Assembly: GCA_903935095.1 (NCBI GenBank)
Contig: CAIZQH010000003.1
Location: 62,001 to 126,000 of the forward strand
Source: an uncultured Flavobacteriales bacterium
GTDB taxonomy: Bacteria; Bacteroidota; Bacteroidia; Flavobacteriales_D; Crocinitomicaceae
Direction of reading: 5' to 3'
Length of the DNA stretch: 64,000 bases
Shown here: in pieces, positions 17,577 to 28,014 of the stretch
How the letters are laid out: each line of letters starts with the position of its first letter
Numbering within the stretch: position 1 is the stretch's first letter
Made by a program: the position numbers and the translations under genes
The notes under the pieces: model-generated
The model's database searches: none
Seen by the model: the letters and a program-made list of their open reading frames with translations, nothing else
Told to the model about the DNA's origin: nothing

Positions 17577-19843
17577 TTTTCGTTGTTTTGAGCGTCAATT
17601 ACTGCAATCTTGATCATGTTATTAATTTCCCGCACTGAAGCTCCCAATTGCAGCACATGAACAGATTTTCGTAGTCCAATTAAGATTGGACCAATCGCAT
17701 CTACTTCGTTCATTTGTTGCAGCAATTTATAGGCTATATTTCCAGCAGAGAGGTTCGGGAAAATCAAGGTATTTACTTCCTTCCCTGCTAGGGTAGAGAA
17801 GGGGAATTTTTCATTCATCAGTTCTCCGTTCAAGGCAAAATTTGCTTGCATTTCCCCGTCAACAATTAGATTGGGATGTGTTTCGTGTAATATTTCTGCT
17901 GCCTTCGCCATTTTTTCTGGATCTGGACCTGGTGATGAACCAAAATTCGAATAGCTCAACAAGGCGATGCGCGGTGTCATTTTTAACCGACGAATCATTT
18001 TCGCTACATGAACCGTAATTTCAGCAATTTGCTCAGCTGAAGGATTCAAATTAACCGTTGTATCTGCTAAGAAAAGGGGCCCACGTTTGGTATTCAAAAT
18101 ATACATGCCAGAAACAACATTCACGTCTTTTTGCATTCCAATCGTGCGGATTGCCGGTCGAACGGAGGAACGATAGCTACGAGTAATTCCGGTAATCATC
18201 GCATCTGCGTCGCCTTGATCGACCATCATAGCGCCAAAGTAATTCCGTTCGCGCATCAATGAAATGGACTCAAACTCTGTCATTCCTTTGCGCTTGCGTT
18301 TCTCGAAAAATTCGGATCCGTAGGCAATTCTGCGTTTTTCTTCTTCATCGGACTTACAGTCGATGATTTCTACTTCGGGTAATTCGATGCCGTATTCGGT
18401 CATCAAATCAAGTATTTTCTGTTTGCGTCCAAGCAGAATCGGGAAGGCTACACCTTCTTCGAATGCTTGTTGCGCAGCTTTTAGGATTTTGATGTTATCA
18501 CCCTCAGGGAACACCACTGTTTTCGGATTGCCTTGCGCCTTCGTCGTGATGTTTCTTAGTAGTTTGTTGTCCAAGCCTAAGCGACTCTTCAATTGATTTT
18601 CGTAGTCTTCCCAATTTTCAATGGGAAATTGAGCAACACCCGATTCCATGGCAGCACGAGCTACAGCAGGAGCTACGTAATAAATCAAACGCGGATCCAA
18701 GGGTTTAGGAATGATTTGCTCTCGTCCAAAAGAGATATTTTTCCCACCGTAAGCTTCAATAACTTCTTCCGGAATGGTTTCCTTTGCCAACGATGCAATC
18801 GCCTTAACTGCGGCTAATTTCATTTCTTCATTGATACTTGTTGCACGAACGTCCAAAGCGCCACGGAAAATGTACGGGAATCCCAAAACATTGTTCACTT
18901 GGTTTGGATGGTCGGAACGCCCGGTTGCCATGATGATGTCCTTTCGGACCGACATCGCTTCTTTGTAAGGGATTTCTGGTTCCGGATTGGCCAAGGCAAA
19001 CACGATCGGATCTTTTGCCATGATGGAAATCATTTCTTTGGTAACGAGCCCCGCCTTTGATAAGCCTAAGAAAACATCTGCATTTTTAAAAGCTTGTTCA
19101 AATGGAATATCCTTCGGATGAGTCGCATAATATGCTTTCATTTCATCCAGGTCTGTTCTTCCCATATGGATTAATCCTTTGGAATCGTATAAGTAAAGAT
19201 TTTCTAACTGAACACCGAGTGTGTGGTACAAACGTGCGCAAGAAATTGCTGCTGCACCAGCACCTGAAACGACAATCTTTACTTTGGAAATCTTCTTTTT
19301 CGCTAATTCCAAGGCATTTAACAGTGCCGCCGAACTAATGATTGCTGTTCCATGTTGGTCATCGTGCATGATCGGAATATCGAGTTCTTCCTTTAAGCGT
19401 CTTTCAATTTCGAATGCTTCAGGAGCCTTGATGTCCTCTAAGTTGATTCCACCAAATGTCGGCGCAATTGCTTTTACGGTTTGAATAAAGAGCTCTGGAT
19501 CCTTTGCGTCAATTTCGATGTCAAACACATCGATGTCTGCAAATATTTTGAAAAGCAATCCTTTTCCTTCCATTACGGGTTTGGAAGCTTCGGGTCCAAT
19601 ATCACCCAAACCCAATACCGCGGTACCATTGGTAATCACGGCAACTAAGTTTCCTTTACTCGTATATTTATAGACATCTGCCTTGTTTTCGGCAATTTTT
19701 AAACATGGTTCTGCGACGCCTGGAGAGTAGGCGAGTGATAAATCACGTTGAGATGCATAGGGTTTTGTAGGAACTACTTCAATCTTTCCCGGTTTTCCGG
19801 AAGAGTGGTAATCCAAGGCATCTTGTTTTCTGATTTTCGACAT
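17573..19843 (-). CDS. maeB: NADP-dependent malic enzyme with phosphotransacetylase-like C-terminus
   Basis: Malic enzyme oxidatively decarboxylates malate to pyruvate, making NADPH. This 756-residue protein is the large bacterial MaeB form. It has the N-terminal malic domain (about 15-150, 'LAYSPGVAEPCLKIAENKADVYKYTSKGN'), an NAD(P)-binding Rossmann domain ('VKIVVSGAGAAAISCARL', about 188) and a C-terminal phosphate acetyl/butyryl-transferase-like domain (about 430-756, usually regulatory, sensing acetyl-CoA). A TATATTTG box lies 13-20 bp upstream of the likely transcript start region. The gene leads the maeB-ruvA-sprA-GNAT unit. Confidence 0.95.
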   Translation of the reverse strand: MSKIRKQDALDYHSSGKPGKIEVVPTKPYASQRDLSLAYSPGVAEPCLKIAENKADVYKYTSKGNLVAVITNGTAVLGLGDIGPEASKPVMEGKGLLFKIFADIDVFDIEIDAKDPELFIQTVKAIAPTFGGINLEDIKAPEAFEIERRLKEELDIPIMHDDQHGTAIISSAALLNALELAKKKISKVKIVVSGAGAAAISCARLYHTLGVQLENLYLYDSKGLIHMGRTDLDEMKAYYATHPKDIPFEQAFKNADVFLGLSKAGLVTKEMISIMAKDPIVFALANPEPEIPYKEAMSVRKDIIMATGRSDHPNQVNNVLGFPYIFRGALDVRATSINEEMKLAAVKAIASLAKETIPEEVIEAYGGKNISFGREQIIPKPLDPRLIYYVAPAVARAAMESGVAQFPIENWEDYENQLKSRLGLDNKLLRNITTKAQGNPKTVVFPEGDNIKILKAAQQAFEEGVAFPILLGRKQKILDLMTEYGIELPEVEIIDCKSDEEEKRRIAYGSEFFEKRKRKGMTEFESISLMRERNYFGAMMVDQGDADAMITGITRSYRSSVRPAIRTIGMQKDVNVVSGMYILNTKRGPLFLADTTVNLNPSAEQIAEITVHVAKMIRRLKMTPRIALLSYSNFGSSPGPDPEKMAKAAEILHETHPNLIVDGEMQANFALNGELMNEKFPFSTLAGKEVNTLIFPNLSAGNIAYKLLQQMNEVDAIGPILIGLRKSVHVLQLGASVREINNMIKIAVIDAQNNEK

Positions 19844-19861
19844 TCCAATAATTTAGGGGAG

Positions 19862-19869
19862 CAAATATA
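19862..19869 (-). promoter_or_regulatory. Promoter -7 box of maeB
   Basis: The minus-strand sequence TATATTTG is a perfect TAnnTTTG match. It ends 18 bp before the ATG at 19,843, leaving a leader of roughly a dozen bases. Confidence 0.5.
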
Positions 19870-19892
19870 CGAAAACGCGACGAATAGGGAAA

Positions 19893-19940
19893 ACAAAAAT
19901 CCCCGCAAATGATTGTTTGTTCAAACACTTGCGAGGATTT
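19893..19940 (-). terminator. Rho-independent terminator of the sucAB operon
   Basis: Read on the minus strand, a stem of TCCTCGCAA with TTGCGGGGA (one mismatch) encloses a further GTTTG/CAAAC pairing. It is followed by TTTTTGTTTT. It lies between the sucB stop (19,957) and the maeB promoter. Confidence 0.7.
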
Positions 19941-19956
19941 AATAGGGCATGTTGAC

Positions 19957-21216
19957 TTAGAGTCCGAGAAGTACTTCTAATGGATCTTTGGAACCAAAGA
20001 TCATTCGTTCTGGATGCTCGAGCATTTCTTTTACTTTTACTAAGAATCCAACGGACTCTTTTCCGTCGATGATGCGGTGATCATAGGACAATGCGACATA
20101 CATGATTGGACGTATTTCCACTTTGCCATTGATGGCAACAGGACGCTCTACCACATTGTGCATTCCAAGGATAGCAGATTGTGGGGGATTAATGATAGGA
20201 GTGGATAACATGGATCCAAAAACACCTCCATTGGTGATGGTGAATGTCCCGCCAGTCATGTCTTCTGGAGTGATTTTTCCATCGCGTGCTTTGACTGCCA
20301 ATCGTTTTATTTCGCGTTCGATTTCTGCTAAGGACATTTGTTCGGCGTTGCGTACCACAGGAACCATGAGTCCTTTTGGAGAGGACACAGCGATACCGAT
20401 GTCTGCGTAATCATGGAAAATCATTTCATTTCCACTGATTTGTCCGTTTACAGATGGATATAAATTCAATGCTTCCGTCACTGCTTTGGTGAAAAAGGAC
20501 ATAAATCCTAAGTTCACTTCGTGGTGTTTCGCGAATGCGTCTTTGTATTTTGCACGAAGGTCCATGATGGGTTTCATGTCCACTTCGTTGAAGGTGGTCA
20601 ACATCGCCGTTTCATTTTTCACAGCAACAAGTCGCTCCGCAATTTTACGACGCAACATCGACATTTTTTCACGGCTTTGCTCGCGCGATCCGCCCCAAAC
20701 TTTTGCAGCTTCTGTTGAGAATCCGGCGGACATTGCCTCGATGACATCTTGTTTGGTGATGCGACCATCTTTTCCGCTTGCTTTCACTTGACTGGCAGAA
20801 ACATTGTTTTCTTTCATCATTTTGGACGCTGCAGGTGACGCTGAACCAGCTGCATAGGAATCTGATTTAATGGGGTCTGGATTCGGAGTTGCTGCTAATT
20901 TCTCTTCTTTTACTGCCGTTGCTGCTGCTTCCGCTGGTTTTGCGGCTGCTACTGTTGTAGTTCCTGCTGGTTTCGCTGCAGATGTATCAATAAGACACAC
21001 CACTTGTCCAACTTTTACCACATCACCTTCTGCTGCTTTTAGCGTAATGATTCCGCTTTCTTCCGCTGGAAGTTCGAGTGTTGCTTTGTCAGAATCAACC
21101 TCTGCAATTGCTTGGTCTTTTTCTACATAGTCACCATCAGCAACCAACCATGTTGCGATTTCTACTTCGGAGATTGATTCGCCCGGACTCGGGACTTTCA
21201 TTTCTAGCATAGCCAT
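19957..21216 (-). CDS. sucB: 2-oxoglutarate dehydrogenase E2, dihydrolipoyl succinyltransferase
   Basis: This is the E2 core of the 2-oxoglutarate dehydrogenase complex, transferring succinyl from lipoate to CoA in the TCA cycle. From the chosen ATG (21,216) the protein has about 419 residues. It has an N-terminal lipoyl domain with the modified Lys in '[12 protein letters not shown]', an Ala/Pro-rich linker, a peripheral subunit-binding domain ('[15 protein letters not shown]' ... 'GRITKQDV') and a catalytic domain ending in '[16 protein letters not shown]' with the active-site His. The start was chosen over one 39 bases upstream because that one would lie inside the coupling region with sucA and add residues unlike the family. 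It lies 22 bp after sucA. Confidence 0.96.
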   Translation of the reverse strand: MAMLEMKVPSPGESISEVEIATWLVADGDYVEKDQAIAEVDSDKATLELPAEESGIITLKAAEGDVVKVGQVVCLIDTSAAKPAGTTTVAAAKPAEAAATAVKEEKLAATPNPDPIKSDSYAAGSASPAASKMMKENNVSASQVKASGKDGRITKQDVIEAMSAGFSTEAAKVWGGSREQSREKMSMLRRKIAERLVAVKNETAMLTTFNEVDMKPIMDLRAKYKDAFAKHHEVNLGFMSFFTKAVTEALNLYPSVNGQISGNEMIFHDYADIGIAVSSPKGLMVPVVRNAEQMSLAEIEREIKRLAVKARDGKITPEDMTGGTFTITNGGVFGSMLSTPIINPPQSAILGMHNVVERPVAINGKVEIRPIMYVALSYDHRIIDGKESVGFLVKVKEMLEHPERMIFGSKDPLEVLLGL

Positions 21217-21238
21217 AATTTCTTTTTTTAAGCTTGTA

Positions 21239-23950
21239 TTATTTTGCGAAAGCAAAGATGTCGCTGAACAACTTCGCCAATCTTATTTCGTGTAATTTTT
21301 TTGATCCTTCAGCAGAAGCAGCAGAAGCTGAACGACAAATTCCTTGAATTGGAAGGTGACGCATGCTCATCGCAATGTGTGTCCAAGCCCCCATATTCGA
21401 CGGTTCTTCTTGAGCCCAAAGGATATTCTTCGCCTTGTATTTCGCCAAAATGGCATCAATTTGAATTTGTGGCAAGGGATAAAGTTGCTCCACACGCACA
21501 AACGCCATGTTTTTCACTCCTAGTTCCTCTGCTTTTACTTTCAATTCATAGTAGAATTTCCCACTACAAAGCACCACTGTATCAACTGTTTTTACATTTG
21601 CTGTCGGATCATCCAATACTTCTTGGAAGGAACCGCTAGCTAATTCTGCGAGGCTAGATGTGGCAGCAGGATAACGAAGTAACATTTTAGGTGAAAAAAC
21701 AACCAACGGTTTTCTAAATTCCCGAATCATTTGTCTTCTTAAGAGGTGGAAGTGATTGGCGGGAGTTGAGGTATTGACAATTTGCATGTTTAAGTCTGCA
21801 CATTGCTGTAAAAATCGTTCCATTCTTCCAGAAGAGTGTTCGGCTCCTTGTCCCTCATAACCGTGTGGAAGTAACATCACTAGTCCACTTTGCGTTGCCC
21901 ATTTGTCCTCTCCAGCAGAAATGAATTGGTCGATCATGATTTGTGCCCCATTAAAGAAGTCTCCAAATTGTGCCTCCCAAATGGTTAAAGAGTTTGGTGT
22001 AGCTAGGGAATATCCATATTCGAATCCAAGAACGCCATATTCAGATAAGAGTGAGTTGTAAATCGAGAAGTTCGCTTGTTTTTCAGCAAGTAAATTCAAG
22101 GTTTCGATTTCTTCTTCGGTGTCTTCTGTTTTTACGACAGCGTGACGGTGAGAGAATGTCCCACGTTCAACGTCTTGTCCAGAAATACGAACGGGATGTC
22201 CTTCGGTTAATAAGGTCGCATACGCTAACATTTCCGCAGAACCCCAATCCAACTTGTCGTCTTTGAATGCATTCAAACGGTCATCAAAGATTTTTGCAAT
22301 TTTTCGAAAGTACTTTTTTCCTTCTGGAAGCGTGGATAATTTAATCCCCAACTCTAACAGTTTCTTTTTATCAAAGCCTGTTTTTGGCGAAGCATCAAAA
22401 TCTTTTTGAGTACCATGTCGGTATTTATCCCAAGTCAAACTTAGGAAATCATACACCAATGCTTTTTCGTTTTTACGAGAAGCTGTGAATTCATCCTCCA
22501 AGAATTGTTGGAATTCTTCCTCGATTATTTTTGCTTCATCTTTAGATAAAATCGCTTCTCGTTCAAGCTGTTCTAGGTAAATATCTTTCGGATTCGGGTG
22601 TTTTGCAATAATGTCGTACAACTTCGGTTGCGTGAATTTTGGTTCATCCCCTTCGTTGTGCCCATATTTGCGGTAGCATAGCAAATCAATAAAAATATCG
22701 CGGTGGAATTGTTGTCTATATTCCATGGCAATTTCGATGGTTTGCACCACTGCTTCGATGTCATCTCCATTGACGTGGAAAACGGGACACAAAGTAGTTT
22801 TCGCCACATCTGTACAATAAGTTGATGAGCGTGCATCCAAATAGTTTGTGGTGAATCCAACTTGATTATTGACTACGATGTGAATGGTTCCGCCTGCACG
22901 GTAGCCATCGAGTTGAGCCATTTGAATGGTTTCGTACACGATACCTTGTCCGGCAATGGCTGCATCTCCGTGAATCAACACCGGACATACTTTGCTTTCG
23001 TCGTGAAATACTTGATCGATTTTTGCTCGAGAGATTCCTTCAACAACTGTACTCATAGCTTCGAGGTGAGATGGATTCGGTGCTAAAGTGAGTCCAATTT
23101 CTTTATCGCCATTCATTTTCACATGGGACGTAAATCCTTGGTGGTATTTCACGTCACCGTCAAAATATCCTTCAAAGTCAAATTGTTTTCCTTCGAATTC
23201 GGAAAAGATGTCACGTGGACGTTTTTCGAAAATATTTGTCAAGGTATTTAAGCGTCCACGGTGAGCCATGCCCATTACGAAATACTCAACACCGAGACCT
23301 GATCCTTTTTGAACGAGTGTATCTAAAGCGGGGATTAAGGCTTCTCCGCCTTCAATGGAGAAACGTTTTTGTCCAACGAATTTTTTCCCGAGAAAAGCTT
23401 CAAAGCCGGATGCTTCACTCAACTTCTTGAAGATTTGAATCTTGCGGTTTTTGTCAAATGAAGGACGATTATTTAATTCTATTTTATTTCGAAACCAATC
23501 GATTCGGTCTGGATCGCGCATGTAGATGTACTCGATTCCAATTGATTGACAATAGGTTAATTCTAAGTGAGCAATGATGTCGCTCAATTTCGCTGCACCA
23601 ATACCAATTTCTTCACCAGCTTGAAAAACTTCGTTTAAATCCGCATCGCTTAATCCGAAATTTGTGATTTCAAGCGTCGGTGTATATTTTCTGCGTTCAC
23701 GAACGGGATTCGTTTTGGTAAAAAGATGTCCACGTGTTCGGTAGCCATTGATAAGGTTTAAAACTTTAAACTCTTTAACATAATTCTCTGGAATCACCCC
23801 TTTGTCCTCAAAATTTGTTTGGGCAAATTCGAATCCTTCGAAGAATTTACTCCAACTGTTATCTACATTCTCTGGGTTCTGACGGTATTGTTCGTACAGG
23901 TAGTCGATGGCATTGACATCGGCGTTTCCCACATAGGTAATTTTATCCAT
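21239..23950 (-). CDS. sucA: 2-oxoglutarate dehydrogenase E1 component
   Basis: This is the thiamine-diphosphate-dependent decarboxylase of the 2-oxoglutarate dehydrogenase complex, about 903 residues. The N-terminal E2-interacting segment ('[25 protein letters not shown]'), the first catalytic domain ('[10 protein letters not shown]', '[10 protein letters not shown]', '[10 protein letters not shown]') and the transketolase-like second half ('[17 protein letters not shown]') are all clear. I set the start at ATG 23,950, not ATG 23,959, because an AAAGGA sequence sits about 9 bases upstream of the former and too close to the latter. This is one of few Shine-Dalgarno-like sites in the window. 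It forms an operon with sucB. Confidence 0.96.
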   Translation of the reverse strand: MDKITYVGNADVNAIDYLYEQYRQNPENVDNSWSKFFEGFEFAQTNFEDKGVIPENYVKEFKVLNLINGYRTRGHLFTKTNPVRERRKYTPTLEITNFGLSDADLNEVFQAGEEIGIGAAKLSDIIAHLELTYCQSIGIEYIYMRDPDRIDWFRNKIELNNRPSFDKNRKIQIFKKLSEASGFEAFLGKKFVGQKRFSIEGGEALIPALDTLVQKGSGLGVEYFVMGMAHRGRLNTLTNIFEKRPRDIFSEFEGKQFDFEGYFDGDVKYHQGFTSHVKMNGDKEIGLTLAPNPSHLEAMSTVVEGISRAKIDQVFHDESKVCPVLIHGDAAIAGQGIVYETIQMAQLDGYRAGGTIHIVVNNQVGFTTNYLDARSSTYCTDVAKTTLCPVFHVNGDDIEAVVQTIEIAMEYRQQFHRDIFIDLLCYRKYGHNEGDEPKFTQPKLYDIIAKHPNPKDIYLEQLEREAILSKDEAKIIEEEFQQFLEDEFTASRKNEKALVYDFLSLTWDKYRHGTQKDFDASPKTGFDKKKLLELGIKLSTLPEGKKYFRKIAKIFDDRLNAFKDDKLDWGSAEMLAYATLLTEGHPVRISGQDVERGTFSHRHAVVKTEDTEEEIETLNLLAEKQANFSIYNSLLSEYGVLGFEYGYSLATPNSLTIWEAQFGDFFNGAQIMIDQFISAGEDKWATQSGLVMLLPHGYEGQGAEHSSGRMERFLQQCADLNMQIVNTSTPANHFHLLRRQMIREFRKPLVVFSPKMLLRYPAATSSLAELASGSFQEVLDDPTANVKTVDTVVLCSGKFYYELKVKAEELGVKNMAFVRVEQLYPLPQIQIDAILAKYKAKNILWAQEEPSNMGAWTHIAMSMRHLPIQGICRSASAASAEGSKKLHEIRLAKLFSDIFAFAK

Positions 23951-23975
23951 GCGCTTCATTCCTTTTAAGACGTTA

Positions 23976-23983
23976 CAAAGTTA
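23976..23983 (-). promoter_or_regulatory. Promoter -7 box of sucAB
   Basis: The minus-strand sequence TAACTTTG is a perfect TAnnTTTG match. It lies 26 bp before the chosen sucA start, leaving a leader of about 20 bases that contains the AAAGGA ribosome-binding-like sequence. Confidence 0.5.
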
Positions 23984-24234
23984 GCTATTTGATGGTTAAA
24001 TGAAGGAAATATGAAGGAAAGATTAAGATTATTCAAGACATAGCTTTTGTGTGTTTTATTTTCAGTGGTAATTTCGTAAAACCTTTATTATATTAGTATT
24101 CCCTATTGTTTTTACAGGAATGAATAAGGGAAACAATTCTCGAAATATCGCGCATTCTGTCTACAACCCTGTTTAGGTACGCAAAATAAATGCGTAGTAA
24201 TTATAACTTTCAGATAAGTGAAAAAAAGGGTAAC
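23984..24234. other. AT-rich intergenic region upstream of sucA, no gene seen
   Basis: About 250 bp lie between the sucAB promoter and the protease terminator. I found no plausible open frame, no tRNA-like clover and no repeat. Short inverted segments such as CCCTATTG / GGAATGAATAAGGGA are too weak to call. It probably holds upstream promoter sequence only. Confidence 0.4.
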
Positions 24235-24265
24235 AAAAAAAAGGCCCCAATTGGAGCCTTTTTTT
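24235..24265 (-). terminator. Rho-independent terminator of the T9SS protease gene
   Basis: Stem AAAGGCTCC / GGGGCCTTT (near perfect, around AATT) is followed by TTTTTTGTT on the minus strand, 9 bp beyond the protease stop. The plus strand also ends in a T run, so it may act in both directions. Confidence 0.8.
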
Positions 24266-24273
24266 GTTTACGG

Positions 24274-25956
24274 TTAATTCTTAATAAATCGTTTTGAAAA
24301 GGGTTGGTTATCAGAGGTAAATCTAATTTGATACATTCCTTGCACTAGGTTTGATGTATTTAGTTTTACGAATGTGTCCGTTGAAATTTGTTGCGAAAGC
24401 AAAATCTTTCCGTTTAAATCAATTATTTCGATGAGCTTTAAGTTTAAGCTGGATTTTGTGAGGTCAACAAACAGCTCATTGTCTGATGGATTCGGGTAAA
24501 TGTTGATGGAATTATCCTCCATTTCCATTAGTCCAACTCCTGAACAAGGGTTTGAAGATCCTGCAAATTGCAAAACTCCAGAATTGGTTGGATCCAACCA
24601 AGGTTTTAATTGACGATTTGTTGCTGTTCCGTTGTTTGTCCAATGAAATGCCATTTTACCGTATTCGTCAGGTGCTGTTTGGGATGTACAATACGATCCT
24701 CCACCTGTCAAAGTTCCGATGACATATCCTTGCGAACCATTGAATAATGGAGAGCCAGAAGAACCACCTTCCGTAACACCATATCCGTTGGTGTTGGCAG
24801 TCCAACTAACGCGCCAATGTGAACCTGAAGCGGATCCCCATTGAGTACTTACGGTATTTCCCGTAAAAGTTGAGATTTTCTTAATGTCTCCAGCTGGATG
24901 GTGAATACAAACACCACCTGTAGTCGCAGTGTTATTTACATTCCATCCGTTCCAATATGCATTAAATGCTGTTGATTTTAATTGTGTGATGATGGTCGCC
25001 TCATTCGTTGCAGAACCGATTTTAACAAGCAAAAAGTCCGAACCAGTATTTCCTCCGCCGTCACCTGCATCTGCGATGCGAAGGCATCCTGTGATGACAT
25101 GACTAGCCAGTGAACCCACCGTTGTTGGATTCGTACATGTTGGCGCTTCGTACCCGAAATAGAATTTCCATTGTGTCATGTTCGACGCAGTTGCATTGAC
25201 ACCACAGTGAAGAGCGGTTAAAAAGTAAGGTTTACAATCTGATGCCGTGTTGTTGATTAACGAACCTGTACAATATCCAGATTGTCCCGCTTCGACAACT
25301 AATATACGTGCTACTCCCCGTTTTTCATCTTGCCAAGGATCTCCAACTGGTGTGCAGTTCACGTTTACTTCACACGGATCAGACTCATTGATTTTTTGCG
25401 CACTTGGATTTCCTGTTGAGCGGTAATTGTACATAATGCGGTCCATGTCAATTTCAGATGGCGTCGTATATTTAGGTTCGATTAGCGTCAAGACTAATTT
25501 GTCACCAAAACACAAGGCTGCATGTTGACGAAAGTGTTCTTGGACATCTCCGGCGGTCATGATTGGATGAACATCTTGTCCTTTCATGTTTTGAACGCGC
25601 AAAGTTGTTCCACCATAGATTTTAAATGTTTCAAACAAGAAACTAATTGCTTCTGCTCCTGGAGCATGGACAATTAATTGCCATTGGCGGTCACCATTTG
25701 ACAAGGTAGACCATATGCCGCTGTTGGCAGTAGTTACGTTTGTTAAACGGGCTACTCCAATGCGGTAAAGCAAACCTTGATGGTCTCTTAATGCGTCTTC
25801 TTCAGCTAATTGCGCGCGATCTGGGGCTTCAACGCTTCGGACAGGAATGTTTTTGGAGAATTCAAATTTGTTGATTGTTGACATATTGGTTTGTCCGAAT
25901 ACATTCGCACTCATCAATAACGCCAATACGAACATGGAGCGTACTAATTTTTTCAT
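24274..25956 (-). CDS. Secreted trypsin-fold (lysyl-endopeptidase-like) serine protease with T9SS sorting domain
   Basis: This 560-residue extracellular protease has a signal peptide (1-21), a propeptide-like region (about 40-190) and a chymotrypsin-fold catalytic domain. The triad candidates are His250 ('TALHCG'), Asp307 ('SDFLL') and Ser400 ('GVTEGGSSGSPLF'). The Ser surroundings, 'CIHHPAGDIKKIS' and paired cysteines resemble Achromobacter lysyl endopeptidase (S1 family), so Lys specificity is plausible but not proven. A T9SS type A sorting domain (about 482-560, 'IYPNPSDNELFVDL' ... 'FIKN') sends it out through SprA. A promoter lies directly upstream (25,985-26,013). Confidence 0.88.
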   Translation of the reverse strand: MKKLVRSMFVLALLMSANVFGQTNMSTINKFEFSKNIPVRSVEAPDRAQLAEEDALRDHQGLLYRIGVARLTNVTTANSGIWSTLSNGDRQWQLIVHAPGAEAISFLFETFKIYGGTTLRVQNMKGQDVHPIMTAGDVQEHFRQHAALCFGDKLVLTLIEPKYTTPSEIDMDRIMYNYRSTGNPSAQKINESDPCEVNVNCTPVGDPWQDEKRGVARILVVEAGQSGYCTGSLINNTASDCKPYFLTALHCGVNATASNMTQWKFYFGYEAPTCTNPTTVGSLASHVITGCLRIADAGDGGGNTGSDFLLVKIGSATNEATIITQLKSTAFNAYWNGWNVNNTATTGGVCIHHPAGDIKKISTFTGNTVSTQWGSASGSHWRVSWTANTNGYGVTEGGSSGSPLFNGSQGYVIGTLTGGGSYCTSQTAPDEYGKMAFHWTNNGTATNRQLKPWLDPTNSGVLQFAGSSNPCSGVGLMEMEDNSINIYPNPSDNELFVDLTKSSLNLKLIEIIDLNGKILLSQQISTDTFVKLNTSNLVQGMYQIRFTSDNQPFSKRFIKN

Positions 25957-25984
25957 GGTTTCATAGTTTGTTGTAATTTCACCT

Positions 25985-26013
25985 CAAAAATAGAATAATT
26001 TCTTAATTTTCAA
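25985..26013 (-). promoter_or_regulatory. Promoter of the T9SS protease gene
   Basis: On the minus strand TTG (26,013-26,011) is followed after 18 bases by TATTTTTG (25,992-25,985). This fits the two-part Bacteroidota promoter (TTG ... TAnnTTTG) well. The expected start is near 25,978, about 22 bases before the ATG. Confidence 0.55.
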
Positions 26014-26017
26014 GGTT

Positions 26018-26701
26018 ATGTTGCGTGTTTGTTTGGTCGAAGATGAGCAAAGTTTAGTTGAACTGATTTCCCTAAATCTAGAGATTGAAGGATATCATGT
26101 AACTTGTTTTACAGACGGACAAAAAGCTTTAGATGTTTTGTCAAAACCCTTTCATTTTGATTTGATTATTTTGGATGTCATGTTGCCGCACGTGAATGGA
26201 TTTGACATTTGCCGCGAAATTCGAAAACACGACGCCACGCCCATTTTGTTCTTGTCCGCAAAAGGAACCACAGCAGATCGCGTTGCCGGACTCAAACTAG
26301 GGGCCAATGATTACTTGTCTAAACCATTTGATTTAGAGGAATTATTATTGAAAGTACAAATTATGACACAAGGACTTGTGAGTACTGAAGCTCAAAAATA
26401 CATGAAAATCGCAGATTTTCGAGTTGATTTCACCACTTACACGGTACAAGATGCCGAGGGTAATGAGACCCATCAATTTTCTAAGCGCGAAATCGAATTG
26501 TTGACATTGTTTCATGAGAAAGAAGGAAAAGTAATTTCACGAAACGAAATATTGGATAGAGTATGGGGGACAGATCAATTCCCTACCACACGTACCATCG
26601 ATAATTATATTCTTGTTTTCAGAAAGTTATTCGAAGCGGATCCAAAGACACCACAACATTTCTTCTCCATACGTGGAGTAGGATACAAGTTTGTTTCTTA
26701 G
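26018..26701 (+). CDS. OmpR/PhoB-family response regulator (orphan)
   Basis: This 227-residue two-component regulator has a receiver domain (1-118) with acidic pocket 'EDE' (8-10), phospho-acceptor Asp53 ('ILDVMLP') and Lys102 ('LSKPFD'). Its winged-helix DNA-binding domain (about 125-227) has 'FSKREIELLTLF' and 'TIDNYILVFRKLFE'. No histidine kinase lies next to it: the upstream neighbour is a divergent protease and the downstream gene is a convergent transporter whose stop overlaps this one by 3 bases. Its kinase must therefore be elsewhere, or it acts unphosphorylated. The 61-bp gap shared with the protease makes that gene a possible target. Confidence 0.92.
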   Translation: MLRVCLVEDEQSLVELISLNLEIEGYHVTCFTDGQKALDVLSKPFHFDLIILDVMLPHVNGFDICREIRKHDATPILFLSAKGTTADRVAGLKLGANDYLSKPFDLEELLLKVQIMTQGLVSTEAQKYMKIADFRVDFTTYTVQDAEGNETHQFSKREIELLTLFHEKEGKVISRNEILDRVWGTDQFPTTRTIDNYILVFRKLFEADPKTPQHFFSIRGVGYKFVS

Positions 26702-28014
26702 TGCGAGGTAGATCCGATTTTCTCAGGATCGTGTTCATGTTTGAACAGTACAGCGAACAACACCGCCACCACCAAGCAATATCCTGCAAAGGTAATCCAG
26801 GTGAAATGCCAATTGGTCGTACCATTTGCAAAGGTAAAATACCGATCGATGATCCAACTGCTTGCAATGGTTCCGAAGTAGGCACCAAAGCCATTTGTCA
26901 TCATGATGAATAATCCTTGTGCGCTTGAGCGCATGCTGGAATCCGTGGTTGTTTCAATGTACATGGATCCCGAAATCAAGAAGAAGTCAAAGGCCATTCC
27001 GTAAACGATGCACGAAAGGACAATGAACACACTTCCCATTGGAACCATGCCGAAAGCAAAGAAACCGTAACGCAACACCCATGCGAATAAGGCAAATAAC
27101 ATGACCTTTTTCATTCCGAATCGCTTCAAGAAAAAAGGAATGGTTAAGATGAATGCTGTCTCGGAAATCTGAGAAATGGAATAGATAATCGTTGAATATT
27201 TCTCTACAACAGATCCCGAAGGGAATCCACTTAGAAAGGCGTCACCGTACATGTTTGATAATTGTAATGCCGCACCTAGCAACATCGAGAAAGCAAAAAA
27301 CAAAGCCATTTTGTAATTTGCAAACAAGCGAAAAGCATCCAATCCGAGTTGCGAAATCACCGATTTTTTCTCGCTATTTTTGCCCTGAGGGGTACAAGCA
27401 GGAAGGGTAAATGCATAGACCCCTAATAAAATCGCGGTCGCACCTGCAATGACAAATTGCATGGAGTTATCCTTGCTCCCTGTTAAATTTGTTGTCCACA
27501 TAGCCGCAATAAATCCAATTGTTCCCCAGACGCGAATGGGAGGAAAATCTTTGACCACATTGCCATTGTGCATATTAAGAATGCGATAAGAAACAGAATT
27601 GGAAAGTGAAATCGTTGGCATATAACAAATCATTCCTGCAAAAACAACCCAATATAGCACATCGTATTCTGGCATTGATGAAAACACAGAAACATTTTTT
27701 TGAAGGAAATCAAGGTTTGGTATGAGCAATAAGATGACACCATAACAGATATGTAAAATACCATATAGGCGTTCCGCTCGCATCCATTTATCTGCGATAA
27801 TACCAATAATCGAAGGCATTAGTATCGATGACAATGCCAAGGTGGAGAAAATCGCTCCGAATTGACCAAAAGTCCATCCTTTGCCCACGGTACAATACGT
27901 TCCAATGGTCGTTAACCAAGCTCCCCAAACGAAGAACTGTAAAAAGCTCATCGCAGTTAACTTGTATTTAATTGTGGAAATTGAGGTATTAACCGCGTCG
28001 TTTGATTTCATCAC
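26698..28014 (-). CDS. MFS transporter, nucleoside:H+ symporter (NupG/XapB)-like
   Basis: This 438-residue inner-membrane protein has about 12 hydrophobic helices. The opening 'MSFLQFFVWGAWLTTIGTY' and the 'PSIIGIIADKWMRAERLY' cytoplasmic loop between helices 2 and 3 are characteristic of the nucleoside-permease branch of the major facilitator superfamily, which imports nucleosides with protons. The start region overlaps the 3' end of the bifunctional-nuclease gene by 26 bp, so the two are cotranscribed. ATGs at 28,014 and 28,011 are both possible starts. Specificity is inferred from family resemblance only. Confidence 0.85.
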   Translation of the reverse strand: MMKSNDAVNTSISTIKYKLTAMSFLQFFVWGAWLTTIGTYCTVGKGWTFGQFGAIFSTLALSSILMPSIIGIIADKWMRAERLYGILHICYGVILLLIPNLDFLQKNVSVFSSMPEYDVLYWVVFAGMICYMPTISLSNSVSYRILNMHNGNVVKDFPPIRVWGTIGFIAAMWTTNLTGSKDNSMQFVIAGATAILLGVYAFTLPACTPQGKNSEKKSVISQLGLDAFRLFANYKMALFFAFSMLLGAALQLSNMYGDAFLSGFPSGSVVEKYSTIIYSISQISETAFILTIPFFLKRFGMKKVMLFALFAWVLRYGFFAFGMVPMGSVFIVLSCIVYGMAFDFFLISGSMYIETTTDSSMRSSAQGLFIMMTNGFGAYFGTIASSWIIDRYFTFANGTTNWHFTWITFAGYCLVVAVLFAVLFKHEHDPEKIGSTSH

